Positions 18,380 to 26,862 of a stretch of 64,000 bases of DNA are shown piece after piece (the stretch's first letter is position 1; each line of letters opens with the position of its first letter). The translations under genes were made by a program, and so were the position numbers. A model generated the notes under the pieces. It was not told where the DNA came from. It ran no database searches and saw only the letters and a program-made list of their open reading frames with translations. Source of the DNA: JANQIO01 sp965229625 (GTDB taxonomy: Bacteria; Pseudomonadota; Gammaproteobacteria; Pseudomonadales; Halieaceae); contig CBDDJJ010000002.1 in the NCBI GenBank assembly GCA_965229625.1, forward strand, positions 310,001 to 374,000, in the 5' to 3' direction.

Positions 18380-18931
18380 TTATCCTCGCGCGCTCCAGGA
18401 CAATGACACCAGCAGAAATATCCCGGCGACGAGCACGGCGGCCATGCCATGCAGCCGCCGGTTGGGAGAAAACGCGCAGCAGATCAGCGGCGCCATGAAC
18501 AAGCCGTGCTCCACCAGCCCGCGCATCGAGACAGAGCCACTGACAAAAGAGCCCATCAGCGATGGCCACGCCACAAATACAGCCATCAGGGTAAAGAACA
18601 CGCCGTGTACTCCGTAGTAGTGGCTCTCCAGGTCCACGGGGCCGACGGCCCCAACCCTCGGCAGGATGGCACGTGCGGCGAGAAACAGGGCCGTGGGGCC
18701 GACCAGCAGGTACAGGAAGATGAGAAAACTGAATTCCAGCGATTCCCTGAATCCCCAGATGTTCCACCAGGCGGAAAAGTGCGCCAGCAGTGTGACCGAT
18801 ACCCAGACCACATGGACCCAGTAGAGCTTTGCCCGCTGCTCGGCGAGGGCGCTCACCTGGGCGAGGATATGGGTCACGCCCAGCGCCAGGATGACGGCAA
18901 TCATCGCCGAGAAGTACTCGAACTCTGTCAC
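18380..18931 (-). CDS. Small multi-pass membrane protein of unknown function
   Basis: 183 aa from a GTG at 18931; an ATG at 18994 would add 21 polar residues and overlap the upstream gene by 31 bases. About five hydrophobic helices are visible, starting with FSAMIAVILALGVTHILAQV and ending with HGMAAVLVAGIFLLVSLSW. Recurrent aromatic patches (HFSAWWNIWGF) lie between helices. I do not recognise the family. The tight arrangement with the methyltransferase-like membrane protein upstream suggests co-transcription. Confidence 0.7.
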   Translation of the reverse strand: MTEFEYFSAMIAVILALGVTHILAQVSALAEQRAKLYWVHVVWVSVTLLAHFSAWWNIWGFRESLEFSFLIFLYLLVGPTALFLAARAILPRVGAVGPVDLESHYYGVHGVFFTLMAVFVAWPSLMGSFVSGSVSMRGLVEHGLFMAPLICCAFSPNRRLHGMAAVLVAGIFLLVSLSWSARG

Positions 18932-18963
18932 GACCCGGGACGCCGGACGGGATTCATCAGGGT

Positions 18964-20097
18964 CTAGAAGGTTGGCACGGGGATGCCCGCCCACTGGCTC
19001 TCAGAGGCCTTTCGCCGCTCGGTGATCCTGCCGGCATCCAGGTCCAGCGCCAGGAACTCTGCCGGGCGCAGGTTCAGCACTCGCGACAAGCGCTGGATGC
19101 CAGCCGGGTCTGTCGACTGATAGCGGGTGTCTACTGCTACCACATTCAGGCGCCCTTCATCGAAAACCAGCGAGTTTCCATGGGTGCTCGGGTAGCGCAG
19201 TTCATCAAGCTGCCCCCCCGGTGCGCGAGCCACGCTGCGCTTCAGGCCCAGCTCCGGAACGCTCCAGGATGCGGGGGCCACGTATATCAGGTCCTGCTGC
19301 AGGCCGGCCTCTTCCAGTAGATTCAATACACCTGCCTCCGCGTCCCCGGACAGGGGTGCCAGGAATACCGTCACCCTCGAGTCACTGACATGGGTATGCA
19401 GGCTATCGATAACATGGCTTCGCAACAGAGACGCTGCTGCCACGGTCACAAGTAGCAGCACGCCGACCATCAGGGTCAGGCCAACACCGCGGGGCCACCG
19501 CTTGCCGATTGCGGGCCAGTCGACGGTGCGCCAATGACGCTCGATCCCAGGCGGCAGGAACATACCGGTACGTGACAGGTACTGCCTGTAGGGCTCGCCA
19601 AACTTTGCCAGGCAAATGCGCTCTTCAAGCCGCGCCAGGAAGTGGTACAGGCACAGCATGCAGACAAAAGCGAGGATGACGATATAGCGCGACCAGTACA
19701 GCGAGGCACCCAGCCCGACAATGGCCAGCGCCAGGTACTGTGGGTGGCGTATATAGCGATACAGACCACCTTCCACCGCCCCACCGCCTGTCAGCTTGGC
19801 CCAGTAAATCTGGCAGAAGCCCACCAGGAACATCAGCAAACCGAGCAGCATCAGCGGCCAGCTCAGCAACAACAGGCCGTTGGCCAGCCAGCAACGGCTA
19901 TACGAGAAATGCGGCAGCAGGTACATGGTGAGCCAGGCGGTATAGGGGCTGTCCTGCAGGGCATTGAGCGGCGTGGCATAGATCGAGTAGTAGTAGGCGG
20001 CAAACGGCGACACCATGAACAGGATCTCCAGCACAATCAGCGTGTAGAGCACCCAAGCGGAGGTCTGTATGGCGCGGTCGGTGCCGGATACGGTCAT
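18964..20097 (-). CDS. ICMT/phospholipid methyltransferase-like membrane protein with extra C-terminal domain
   Basis: 377 aa from the ATG at 20097, preceded by AAGGGAG; an in-frame extension to 20274 has no membrane or signal logic and overlaps the divergent promoter. The first ~210 residues have four or so helices and the GGLYRYIRHPQYLALAIVG motif of isoprenylcysteine carboxyl methyltransferase-like enzymes, ending in EERICLAKFGEPYRQYLSR. These are membrane enzymes that methylate lipids or lipidated substrates. A further helix (about 230-250) leads to a ~125-residue extracytoplasmic domain I cannot assign. The gene is divergent from the LytTR gene. Confidence 0.75.
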   Translation of the reverse strand: MTVSGTDRAIQTSAWVLYTLIVLEILFMVSPFAAYYYSIYATPLNALQDSPYTAWLTMYLLPHFSYSRCWLANGLLLLSWPLMLLGLLMFLVGFCQIYWAKLTGGGAVEGGLYRYIRHPQYLALAIVGLGASLYWSRYIVILAFVCMLCLYHFLARLEERICLAKFGEPYRQYLSRTGMFLPPGIERHWRTVDWPAIGKRWPRGVGLTLMVGVLLLVTVAAASLLRSHVIDSLHTHVSDSRVTVFLAPLSGDAEAGVLNLLEEAGLQQDLIYVAPASWSVPELGLKRSVARAPGGQLDELRYPSTHGNSLVFDEGRLNVVAVDTRYQSTDPAGIQRLSRVLNLRPAEFLALDLDAGRITERRKASESQWAGIPVPTF

Positions 20098-20277
20098 TCG
20101 CTGTCTCCCTTGGCTTTTCCCCCATGAAAAGACCGCAGGGGCGACGAGACAACAGGTAGATCGCCGGTGGGCCGAAAACTGCGCAGCTGGGACAGGTTTA
20201 GCGTGAATGGGCGCTACTTTTCGCGAATGGCGCAGTGCGGAGGTACCGCAGTTCTGCAGCAGGGTTATCATCAAGCA

Positions 20278-21153
20278 ATGACGCTTGAGAGTCTCCAGAA
20301 CTACCTGGGCGCTGCGCTACCGGTCGTGCTCGGACCGCGCCAGAGCTTCCGGCTACTCGGCGTGGTATTCGCCCTGGTGGCCGCTGCCGCCCTGCTGATC
20401 CATCTGCTGACGGAGCAGGAAAGCGGGGTGATGCCGGCCCTGAGCCATGCTCTGATCATCGCCCTGACCTACGTAGCCGCCGTGGGCCTGGCCATCTTGC
20501 TACTCCGTGCGCTGGACGCCTCGCACCAGGTAGTGCGGGTGTGGCACATCTGGCTGGGCTCCCTCGCCTGCTTCCTGACCGGCTACTACCTGGCGCCTGC
20601 GGCCGACGGATTCCCGGATTCCTTCGCGCTTGCCCATGGCCACCACAGTAGCCAGCTCACGCTTGCACAGCTTGTTCCCGTCTGGGCTCTGCTGACCTAC
20701 CTGTTTGTGCAGCCCTACCTTCACAAGGCGCTACGGCTGGAGTTGGCCCACCTGCAGGAGGTCAACCGGCTGCTTGAACAGCATCGGCGGGATTCGGGGC
20801 CTGGCACGGGAGAGGATATTCACTTCCAGGCGGGTCGCACCCACTTTACGCTGGCCAGTGACGAGATTCGCAATATCGTGGTGGAGGACCACTATTGCTA
20901 CATCTACTACCGCGACGGCGATCACTACAGCAAGCGCGACCTGGCCATGTCCCTGCGGGATGTCAGCGCGCTGTTGCCCCCTGACAACTTTCTGCAGGTG
21001 CACCGCTCACATATTGTGAACCTGTCTGCCATCGAGTCGGTGAACAGGCGCGCGCGGGAAATCCGGGTAGTGCTAACCGAAGGCTTTGAAATCCCGGTCA
21101 GCCGCCATCGGCTTGACGAGGTATTGCCACGAATCCTTGCACGACTCGAATAA
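20278..21153 (+). CDS. Membrane-anchored LytTR-type transcription regulator
   Basis: 291 aa from the ATG at 20278; an ATG at 20167 would add a 37-residue arginine-containing leader without a clear role. Four hydrophobic helices fill residues ~15-150. A short linker (LAHLQEVNRLLEQHRRD) precedes a LytTR DNA-binding domain (about 185-290: DEIRNIVVEDHYCYIYYRDG, then FLQVHRSHIVNLSAIESV). LytTR proteins bind paired direct repeats to activate genes; here the sensor is the membrane part rather than a receiver domain. It is divergent from the methyltransferase-like gene, a likely target. Confidence 0.82.
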   Translation: MTLESLQNYLGAALPVVLGPRQSFRLLGVVFALVAAAALLIHLLTEQESGVMPALSHALIIALTYVAAVGLAILLLRALDASHQVVRVWHIWLGSLACFLTGYYLAPAADGFPDSFALAHGHHSSQLTLAQLVPVWALLTYLFVQPYLHKALRLELAHLQEVNRLLEQHRRDSGPGTGEDIHFQAGRTHFTLASDEIRNIVVEDHYCYIYYRDGDHYSKRDLAMSLRDVSALLPPDNFLQVHRSHIVNLSAIESVNRRAREIRVVLTEGFEIPVSRHRLDEVLPRILARLE

Positions 21154-21246
21154 CTGCGCCACGAAGTGAACACGCGGCATGGATCGGGCACGGGTCGGTA
21201 AGTACCAGACCAATCCGGTCGGGGCAGATACCTGGAGAAGTGATCC

Positions 21247-21687
21247 CTAGTTGTACGAGGCATCCAGTGGCGCACTCAACTGTGCGATCCACCGTAAATA
21301 CTCTTCGTCGTGCCCCGGCGCATAGATGTCCATGATGTGTGCGATCAAGCCGTCGCGAAAGCTGACAATCTCCCACAGCGAGGCCGTCGTCGAGAAGCCC
21401 TCGCATTCATAGCGGATAGACCCGTATACCAGCACCCGGCTTCCTTCGGCCTTGAACACCGCGGGGGCGGCAAGGCTGCGGGTACAGCGGCGGTCGAAGC
21501 CGTCCAGGGATTTTTTTATGCCCCGAAACACGGCATCCCGGCCAGCCAGCGTGCAAAAAAACGGCATATTGCACACCTCGTAACTCGCGTCCTCATGGAA
21601 GTAGGGCCTGAGCCGGTCCCAATTGTCATCGAGGTAGGTTTCTTCGAAGTCGGTCGCATAGCGCGCGAACATCTCGAGCGTATTCAC
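21247..21687 (-). CDS. SnoaL/NTF2-like protein
   Basis: 146 aa from a GTG at 21687, which has a strong ribosome site (GGAGGGGAG) six bases upstream; longer in-frame starts lie within the operator region. The sequence has the layout of NTF2-like cone folds: an N-terminal helical part (FARYATDFEETYLDDNWDRL), then strands with LWEIVSFRDGLIAHIMDIY. Such proteins are small-molecule isomerases, cyclases or binding proteins; no catalytic role can be named. It is divergent from the TetR gene and almost certainly controlled by it. Confidence 0.75.
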   Translation of the reverse strand: MNTLEMFARYATDFEETYLDDNWDRLRPYFHEDASYEVCNMPFFCTLAGRDAVFRGIKKSLDGFDRRCTRSLAAPAVFKAEGSRVLVYGSIRYECEGFSTTASLWEIVSFRDGLIAHIMDIYAPGHDEEYLRWIAQLSAPLDASYN

Positions 21688-21739
21688 AAATTCTCCCCTC
21701 CGGCGGGCAAACACAAGGCCCGTCTTTCGTATCGAAGAT

Positions 21740-21761
21740 TTACTTTGGGTTGTCAAAGTAA
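21740..21761. promoter_or_regulatory. Inverted repeat, candidate TetR operator 1
   Basis: TTACTTTG at 21740-21747 and CAAAGTAA at 21754-21761 are exact reverse complements with a six-base spacer. The site lies between the divergent SnoaL and TetR genes. Half-sites resemble those of the adjoining larger palindrome (shared TTACT/AGTAA core). Confidence 0.65.
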
Positions 21762-21788
21762 TTTTACTAAGAGTAGTCTAAGTAAAAT
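21761..21788. promoter_or_regulatory. 28-base palindrome, candidate TetR operator 2
   Basis: ATTTTACT-A-AGA (21761-21772) and TCT-A-AGTAAAAT (21777-21788) flank GTAG; the arms are complementary except for one A/A pair. It ends 12 bases before the TetR start codon, as expected for autorepression by a TetR-family dimer. Confidence 0.7.
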
Positions 21789-21800
21789 AGCTGTGCAAAT

Positions 21801-22376
21801 GTGATCATGAGCAAGACAAGCAAGCAGAGACTCCCGGCGGACCAGGCAAAGCAACGTATTCTCGATACGGCGCATCGCTTCCTGCTGGAGGGCGGTGTCA
21901 GTGCGGTGAAGGTTCAGGCCGTGGCCAGAGAGTTGGGTATCACTGACGCCGCCATCCACTACCATTTCAAGGACCGGGAGCAGTTGCTGGAAGCGCTACT
22001 TGCTTATGGCGGGCGGCAGCTGAAGGACGCGGTCAGCATTGAAACCGACCTGGATCTCGCAGTGCTTGCCAACCGCCTGTCGCACATCTATGGCGAGCAG
22101 CGATTCGCCAGGCTCGCCATGTGGTTGTCACTGGCGGACTGGCGCAGTGATGATACCGGCATGTTCTCAGACCTCGCCGACGGCTGGCAGCAGTCAATGG
22201 GGCTGACGAAACTTGAAGCACGGCACCGGGTAGCGTTTCTCAACCTGGTTCTGGCGGCGGAGCCCTTGCTGGCAGGCGCGTTTCTCAGGAGTGTGGATCT
22301 TCCGGACACGGAGGCGAGCCGCCGTCGCTTCCATAAATGGCTACTGGCGAAGCTGCTGGCGTCGGTTTGCACCTGA
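21801..22376 (+). CDS. TetR family transcriptional regulator
   Basis: 191 aa from GTG at 21801, or 189 from the ATG at 21807. The N-terminal helix-turn-helix reads VKVQAVARELGITDAAIHYH followed by FKDREQLLEALLAYG, textbook TetR. The C-terminal ligand-binding part is not family-diagnostic. It acts as a dimeric repressor released by a small ligand. Two palindromes lie just upstream, between it and the divergent SnoaL-like gene. Confidence 0.92.
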   Translation: MIMSKTSKQRLPADQAKQRILDTAHRFLLEGGVSAVKVQAVARELGITDAAIHYHFKDREQLLEALLAYGGRQLKDAVSIETDLDLAVLANRLSHIYGEQRFARLAMWLSLADWRSDDTGMFSDLADGWQQSMGLTKLEARHRVAFLNLVLAAEPLLAGAFLRSVDLPDTEASRRRFHKWLLAKLLASVCT

Positions 22377-22451
22377 CGTAACCCTACTCCCAGCTGCTGA
22401 CATCCTGCCTTGGCGTATACTTGCCGATCTTTGATTTCTGACGGCAAAGGC

Positions 22452-24341
22452 ATGAACCTGAAAAAACTCGCAGCGCTGTTGGGAAACCTGCTGATGCTGC
22501 TAAGCCTGTCCAGTACCACGCTGGCGGAGACCCCAATGGACCAGGGCGCCTCGGCAGCGATTCCGATACGGGTCGGCTGGCAGATACCCACCGTCACGCA
22601 GGCAGCACTGGTACAGGTTCTCAAACGCACGGACGTACTGGCACGGCACGGGCTCGAACCCAGCCTGCTGCCCTACAGCTACGGCACCCCCGAGGTTGAG
22701 GCTGCCCTGGCGGGTAAACTGGACGCGTTCTTTGCCGGCGACCAGCCCACTATCAACCTGCTGGCCCGGGGCGGGAAATGGAAAATCGTCGCCCGCGTCT
22801 ACACCGACAGGGTCACTGTGATTGTTCCCCCCAAGTCTTCTATCCGGAACATCAGCGATCTGGAGGGCAAGTCGCTGGCCAGCCCGTTCGGCTCGATTGC
22901 GCACCGTGAGGCCATCCTGGAGCAACAGCGGGCTGGACTGGATCCAGAACAGGACGTGACCAACTACAACCGGGACATTCTCGAGATACGTAACCTCGTA
23001 CTCGGTGGCGGCATGGAACAGTGGCAATATCTCGATGCAGCCTCTGTCTGGGAACCTGACGCTTCCAGCTTCGAACTGGAAGGCGTCACCCGGAGCCTGA
23101 GCGACACCCAGGCACTGGGTGTACTGGCCATGTCGGATGAGTTTATCTCCGCGCACCCCCAGGCGGCAGTGGAATTCCTGGTGGCGATTACGCGGGCCTG
23201 GGATTTCTTCGTCGGCCACACCGAACGGGTGCTGCAGTGGTATATCGACGACACGCACCTGGGCTACGCCCCGCAGGTATTGGACAAGGCCGTACGCATC
23301 GACCCCAACTTCACTGCCGCTTCGCCCCGCGAGATCGACCTGCAGCTGACGGAAGCCCATATCGCCACCCTTGCGACCAACGCCGCCTGGGGGGTAGAGG
23401 CCTGGCAGGATGGCAGCGAGATTCGCGCCTTCATCGACAAGAACCTGTTGGCGCAGGCGAGGGAGGTGGTGGCCGCCACCACGGAGTTTGAGGAACTTGA
23501 CGTCATTCTCCCGTCGGTGCGAGAGCTGGACCTCGAAAAAGAACGGGAAACCCACGGTGTGGATGCGCTACCTCTATGGGGCGCATTCCTGTTCATGGTG
23601 TTGGTGGCGCTGCTGGCCATCGAGACCGGCTTCTGGTTCGGCAAGCGCCACCAGAGCGTGGCCGACGGCCAGTCCGACCCCTCGATAGGCACCGTAGTGG
23701 GCGCAGTGCTGGGTATGATGGCCTTTGTGATTGCCCTGACCTTCGGTTCCGCCAGCGCCCGCTTCGATGCCCGCAAGGCAGCGCTGCTGGAAGACGTTAC
23801 CGCTATCCAGACCGCCTACTTGCGAGCTGATCTGTTGCCCGAACCCCAGCGCACCACTATACGCAGCCTGTTGCGCGACTATATCCAGGTGCGCGTTGGC
23901 ATCGTGTATGCCTATGGACAACCTGAACGCCTGGCACTCATCCAGCGTCGGGCCGAGGCGCTGCAGGAAGCCATGTGGCTGCGGGTCGAAGAACTCTCGG
24001 AGGATAACGGCGGCGGGCGCATCCAGGTGTTCTTCGCCTCCACCCTGAACGATATGTTCAAGCTGCACACCAAACGCGTGGTGCTCGGCGCTTATTACCG
24101 GATTCCCGATTTTGTCTGGTGGATTCTGCTATCAGCATCCGGGGTCGCCATGATTGCGGTGGGCTTCCAGTTCGGATCGGGCAAAGGGCGGCGAATTCAC
24201 GTCGCAAACTTCTCGCTGGCTATTACCTTTGCCCTGGTCATGTTGCTGGCTTTCGACCTGGACCGGGCGGGTGAGGGACTGGTCACTGTGAACCAGCAGC
24301 CCATGATAGACCTGTATCGTGGCGTCAGCGCCGGGGACTGA
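22452..24341 (+). CDS. Solute-binding protein (NMT1/SsuA-like) fused to a DUF4239 membrane domain
   Basis: 629 aa from the ATG at 22452, which gives a signal peptide (LAALLGNLLMLLSLSSTTLA). Residues ~30-360 look like a periplasmic substrate-binding domain of the nitrate/sulfonate/taurine type (IRVGWQIPTVTQAAL, then LDAFFAGDQPTINLLARGG). From ~375 the protein becomes a DUF4239-like membrane domain: two helices, a charged segment (RFDARKAALLEDVTAIQTAY, LRADLLPEPQRTTIRSLLRD), and two more helices. No ABC permease or ATPase gene is adjacent. The binding domain would thus be tethered to a four-helix membrane unit, suggesting a sensor or channel rather than an importer. Confidence 0.75.
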   Translation: MNLKKLAALLGNLLMLLSLSSTTLAETPMDQGASAAIPIRVGWQIPTVTQAALVQVLKRTDVLARHGLEPSLLPYSYGTPEVEAALAGKLDAFFAGDQPTINLLARGGKWKIVARVYTDRVTVIVPPKSSIRNISDLEGKSLASPFGSIAHREAILEQQRAGLDPEQDVTNYNRDILEIRNLVLGGGMEQWQYLDAASVWEPDASSFELEGVTRSLSDTQALGVLAMSDEFISAHPQAAVEFLVAITRAWDFFVGHTERVLQWYIDDTHLGYAPQVLDKAVRIDPNFTAASPREIDLQLTEAHIATLATNAAWGVEAWQDGSEIRAFIDKNLLAQAREVVAATTEFEELDVILPSVRELDLEKERETHGVDALPLWGAFLFMVLVALLAIETGFWFGKRHQSVADGQSDPSIGTVVGAVLGMMAFVIALTFGSASARFDARKAALLEDVTAIQTAYLRADLLPEPQRTTIRSLLRDYIQVRVGIVYAYGQPERLALIQRRAEALQEAMWLRVEELSEDNGGGRIQVFFASTLNDMFKLHTKRVVLGAYYRIPDFVWWILLSASGVAMIAVGFQFGSGKGRRIHVANFSLAITFALVMLLAFDLDRAGEGLVTVNQQPMIDLYRGVSAGD

Positions 24342-24358
24342 GCGATGCCCGGCTACCG

Positions 24359-24673
24359 CTAGTTGGAGCTGTAGTTCTTGCGCTTTTCCTCGACTGCCTG
24401 GTCGAGCACCTTGAGCATTTCGATACGCTCGCTCAGTTCAGTGTTCTGCTCCTGGAGGGCGGCGAGCTGCTCGCGCAACTCGGCGTTCGCTTGGTTGGCA
24501 TCTTCGAGCCGGGTTTCGAGATCGGCGATCTGGCCCTTGAGCCGCAGGGTTTCCTGCGCATGCTCCTCAAGAGTGATGGTCTCGGAATTGCCGCCCAGCT
24601 GCGCGCAACCGCCGAGCGTTGTCGTCAGCGCTGCGGCGAACACCAGGCCTACTGTGGATCTGTAAAACGTCAT
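24359..24673 (-). CDS. Small coiled-coil outer-membrane lipoprotein
   Basis: 104 aa from the ATG at 24673; further upstream starts would precede the signal peptide and overlap the GGDEF gene. The lipobox is TTTLGGC (about residues 16-22). Most of the mature chain is heptad-rich (ETLRLKGQIADLETRLEDAN and on), ending in a short basic tail RKNYSSN. This Lpp-like architecture suggests an envelope spacer or a scaffold. It follows the GGDEF gene by 16 bases and may be co-transcribed with it. Confidence 0.72.
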   Translation of the reverse strand: MTFYRSTVGLVFAAALTTTLGGCAQLGGNSETITLEEHAQETLRLKGQIADLETRLEDANQANAELREQLAALQEQNTELSERIEMLKVLDQAVEEKRKNYSSN

Positions 24674-24689
24674 ACTCTCTGCCCTGCTA

Positions 24690-26132
24690 TCAGGCGGATT
24701 TCGCCATTGCCTTGCGATCTTTCTTGCTGCCACCCCGCGCACTCCGGCGCTCCACCATGAAAACGCTACCTTTTTTGGCCTTGGCGTGCTCCTTCATCTC
24801 CGCGGCCACTTCGCCGAACTGGATGTGGTTGAGCGACTTGTTGTCCTTGTTGGTGACCACGGCGATGGAGATGGTCGCCAGCGGGAACTGAACCTCATCG
24901 CCCTGGCGGTTTTCACCGACAATATAGCCCCGTTTCTTATCGATGGCATTGTAGAAATCCGGGATTTCCGCATCGAAAGTGTCGACCACGTGCTGGCAGA
25001 TGGCCTCGTAGGCGTCAGGCGTTGTAATGACCACGAAATCGTCACCGCCGATGTGGCCTATAAAATCGTCTTCGGTCCCATGCTCCGCCACTGCCTGGCT
25101 GACGATGTCGGCTGAGGCCTGGATCAACTCGTTACCCCTGGCGTACCCGTAGTGGTCGTTGTAGGCCTTGAAGTTATCGATATCCATCAGGCAGAAAGCC
25201 AGGTCTTCTTCCTCGCCGATACGCTTTTCCATCACCGCTTCGATGGTGGTTCCACCGGGCAGCCGTGTGAGGGGGCTGGTATCCAGGTTGGTCTCTTCCA
25301 GGTGCTTGAGACGGTCCGCCATGGCCACGAAGGCGTCGGCCAGGTCGCCCAGTTCATCGGTATTGCTGATATCGGGCTTGATGTCGAATTCGCCGCGGGA
25401 AATCATTTCCGTGGCGGCACGCAGCTTGTTGATAGCGCCGGATATATTGCGGGTAATGAGGCCGGCTGCCAGTAGCGACAGCAGCAGGCCAGCACCGCAG
25501 AGCACCGCAGCGGCCTTGAAGGCCAGCGAGCCGATGGCGGCGGTGGTGTTTGTCTTGGCGTTCTGATCGCGCTGGGCCTGGCCGCCCATTTCCCGGATCA
25601 CGGCGATCAGCTCGTCCTGCTGGGCCTTTATCTGTTCGTCGTAGGCGGCGGAAAACGTCGTGGACACTCCAGAGGTAGAGCCCGAGGCTTCAAGCAGAAG
25701 ATTCACATACTGTTGATGCAGGTCGGTGATGTCCTGCACGGGGAAGTCCCGTTCTTCCGGCACGGCGCGAATGCGCTCCAGCTGAAACTTGAACTCCGCG
25801 TTGCGCTCCTGCAGAAGATCCATCACCTCCTGGGTACGAAACACGGCGTAGCGCCGGCTGTACAACTCTTCGGAGAAGATCAGGTCGACCATCTCATCGG
25901 CGGCAAGGATCACCGGCAGGTCGGTCAGCAGGATGCTGTCATTGATCGAGTTGAGACGATTGAGATTGGTCAGCGCATAAGCGGAGATCACGATCAACAG
26001 TGCCAGCAGCGAGCTGAACCCCAGCAGCAGCTTCTTGGCGATCGTCAGGCGCAGGAATTTGGATACCAGCCCGTCAACCAGCCGGCTGAAGACCTGTTCC
26101 TTGTTGGTTTCCTGAGTCTGTTCTTCCGTCAT
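24690..26132 (-). CDS. Membrane GGDEF-domain protein with HAMP (GGDDF variant)
   Basis: 480 aa from the ATG at 26132 (a GTG at 26165 is possible; neither has a good ribosome site). Order: a cytoplasmic lead, helix 1 (LLGFSSLLALLIVISAYALT), a periplasmic four-helix sensor (~60-190), helix 2 (AAAVLCGAGLLLSLLAAGLI), HAMP (~215-270), and a GGDEF domain. The active-site motif is GGDDF in HIGGDDFVVI, and no RxxD inhibitory site precedes it. Members of this family make cyclic di-GMP; whether this variant is active cannot be told from sequence. Confidence 0.82.
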   Translation of the reverse strand: MTEEQTQETNKEQVFSRLVDGLVSKFLRLTIAKKLLLGFSSLLALLIVISAYALTNLNRLNSINDSILLTDLPVILAADEMVDLIFSEELYSRRYAVFRTQEVMDLLQERNAEFKFQLERIRAVPEERDFPVQDITDLHQQYVNLLLEASGSTSGVSTTFSAAYDEQIKAQQDELIAVIREMGGQAQRDQNAKTNTTAAIGSLAFKAAAVLCGAGLLLSLLAAGLITRNISGAINKLRAATEMISRGEFDIKPDISNTDELGDLADAFVAMADRLKHLEETNLDTSPLTRLPGGTTIEAVMEKRIGEEEDLAFCLMDIDNFKAYNDHYGYARGNELIQASADIVSQAVAEHGTEDDFIGHIGGDDFVVITTPDAYEAICQHVVDTFDAEIPDFYNAIDKKRGYIVGENRQGDEVQFPLATISIAVVTNKDNKSLNHIQFGEVAAEMKEHAKAKKGSVFMVERRSARGGSKKDRKAMAKSA

Positions 26133-26198
26133 CACGTCAACGGTACTGAGGGTCTTTGAGCCCACACTAGTGCAGCGCCGGGCGACTTACACCCAAAA

Positions 26199-26217
26199 AG
26201 TGCACATTCTGTGCACT
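26199..26217. promoter_or_regulatory. Perfect 8-3-8 inverted repeat upstream of the GGDEF gene
   Basis: AGTGCACA, spacer TTC, TGTGCACT. It lies 67 bases upstream of the GGDEF start codon in the 158-base spacer after the upstream gene. Perfect dyad symmetry and position suggest an operator for an unknown dimeric regulator; the spacer is too short for a stable terminator loop and no T-run follows on either strand. Confidence 0.5.
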
Positions 26218-26290
26218 AATCAACAGTTGGAGTGCCCAAGCTGGGACCCAGTACGCAGAATTTCGGCTGTGGCGATGCCCGACAGGAGGC

Positions 26291-26773
26291 TTACAGGCCA
26301 CAGACCCTGTTCACGTAACCGTAGAAGCCTGGTATGCGATTGCTTTCGTTCTCCCGCCAGGCAACCTCCATGTCCGGGTGCATCTGAATCAACCGGCACA
26401 AGCCCTGGGTGAAGTACTCTGCCTCTTCCGCATTGATGATGCGCTTGTCATAATATTTCCACGCTGACTCCGTGGAATTGATCACATGTTCAATCAGCAC
26501 ATACAGCGTGAAAAGGTCTTCGGAGCTGAGAGACTCAAAATCCGACTGGGCCAGTGCAAAAACACGCCTGAGCTCGGGGTCTCTCGCCATGGCCAGGCCC
26601 ATCTGATTGGTCATGTTGTAGATATCAGATATGGCATTGGCCTCGGTGAGTTCGTTGGACCGCTTGAGTTCGTACCCCAGAAAACTCAGCGATCCAAGAA
26701 TGCCGATGATCCCCATGATCTCGACAAACCGGCCAAATTCAATCAACAGGTATCGCTTGGGTTGCGCTGCCAT
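26291..26773 (-). CDS. Hypothetical protein with one N-terminal membrane helix
   Basis: 160 aa. A helix near residues 14-35 (FVEIMGIIGILGSLSFLGYE) is followed by a soluble, mainly helical domain with conserved-looking stretches DPELRRVFALAQSDFESL and LIEHVINSTESAWKYYDKR. Such N-anchored proteins occur widely in marine proteobacteria without assigned function (DUF6082/DUF4760-like in general appearance; I am not certain of the family). Same orientation as the GGDEF gene, but separated from it by a candidate operator. Confidence 0.65.
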   Translation of the reverse strand: MAAQPKRYLLIEFGRFVEIMGIIGILGSLSFLGYELKRSNELTEANAISDIYNMTNQMGLAMARDPELRRVFALAQSDFESLSSEDLFTLYVLIEHVINSTESAWKYYDKRIINAEEAEYFTQGLCRLIQMHPDMEVAWRENESNRIPGFYGYVNRVCGL

Positions 26774-26862
26774 CGTGCTTCAACGCCCTATTGCGAAAAC
26801 CGCCATTATATAAGCGTCACCCTCCTGCAAATTGATCTGGAACAGGCCAAGGGGTAGCGATA

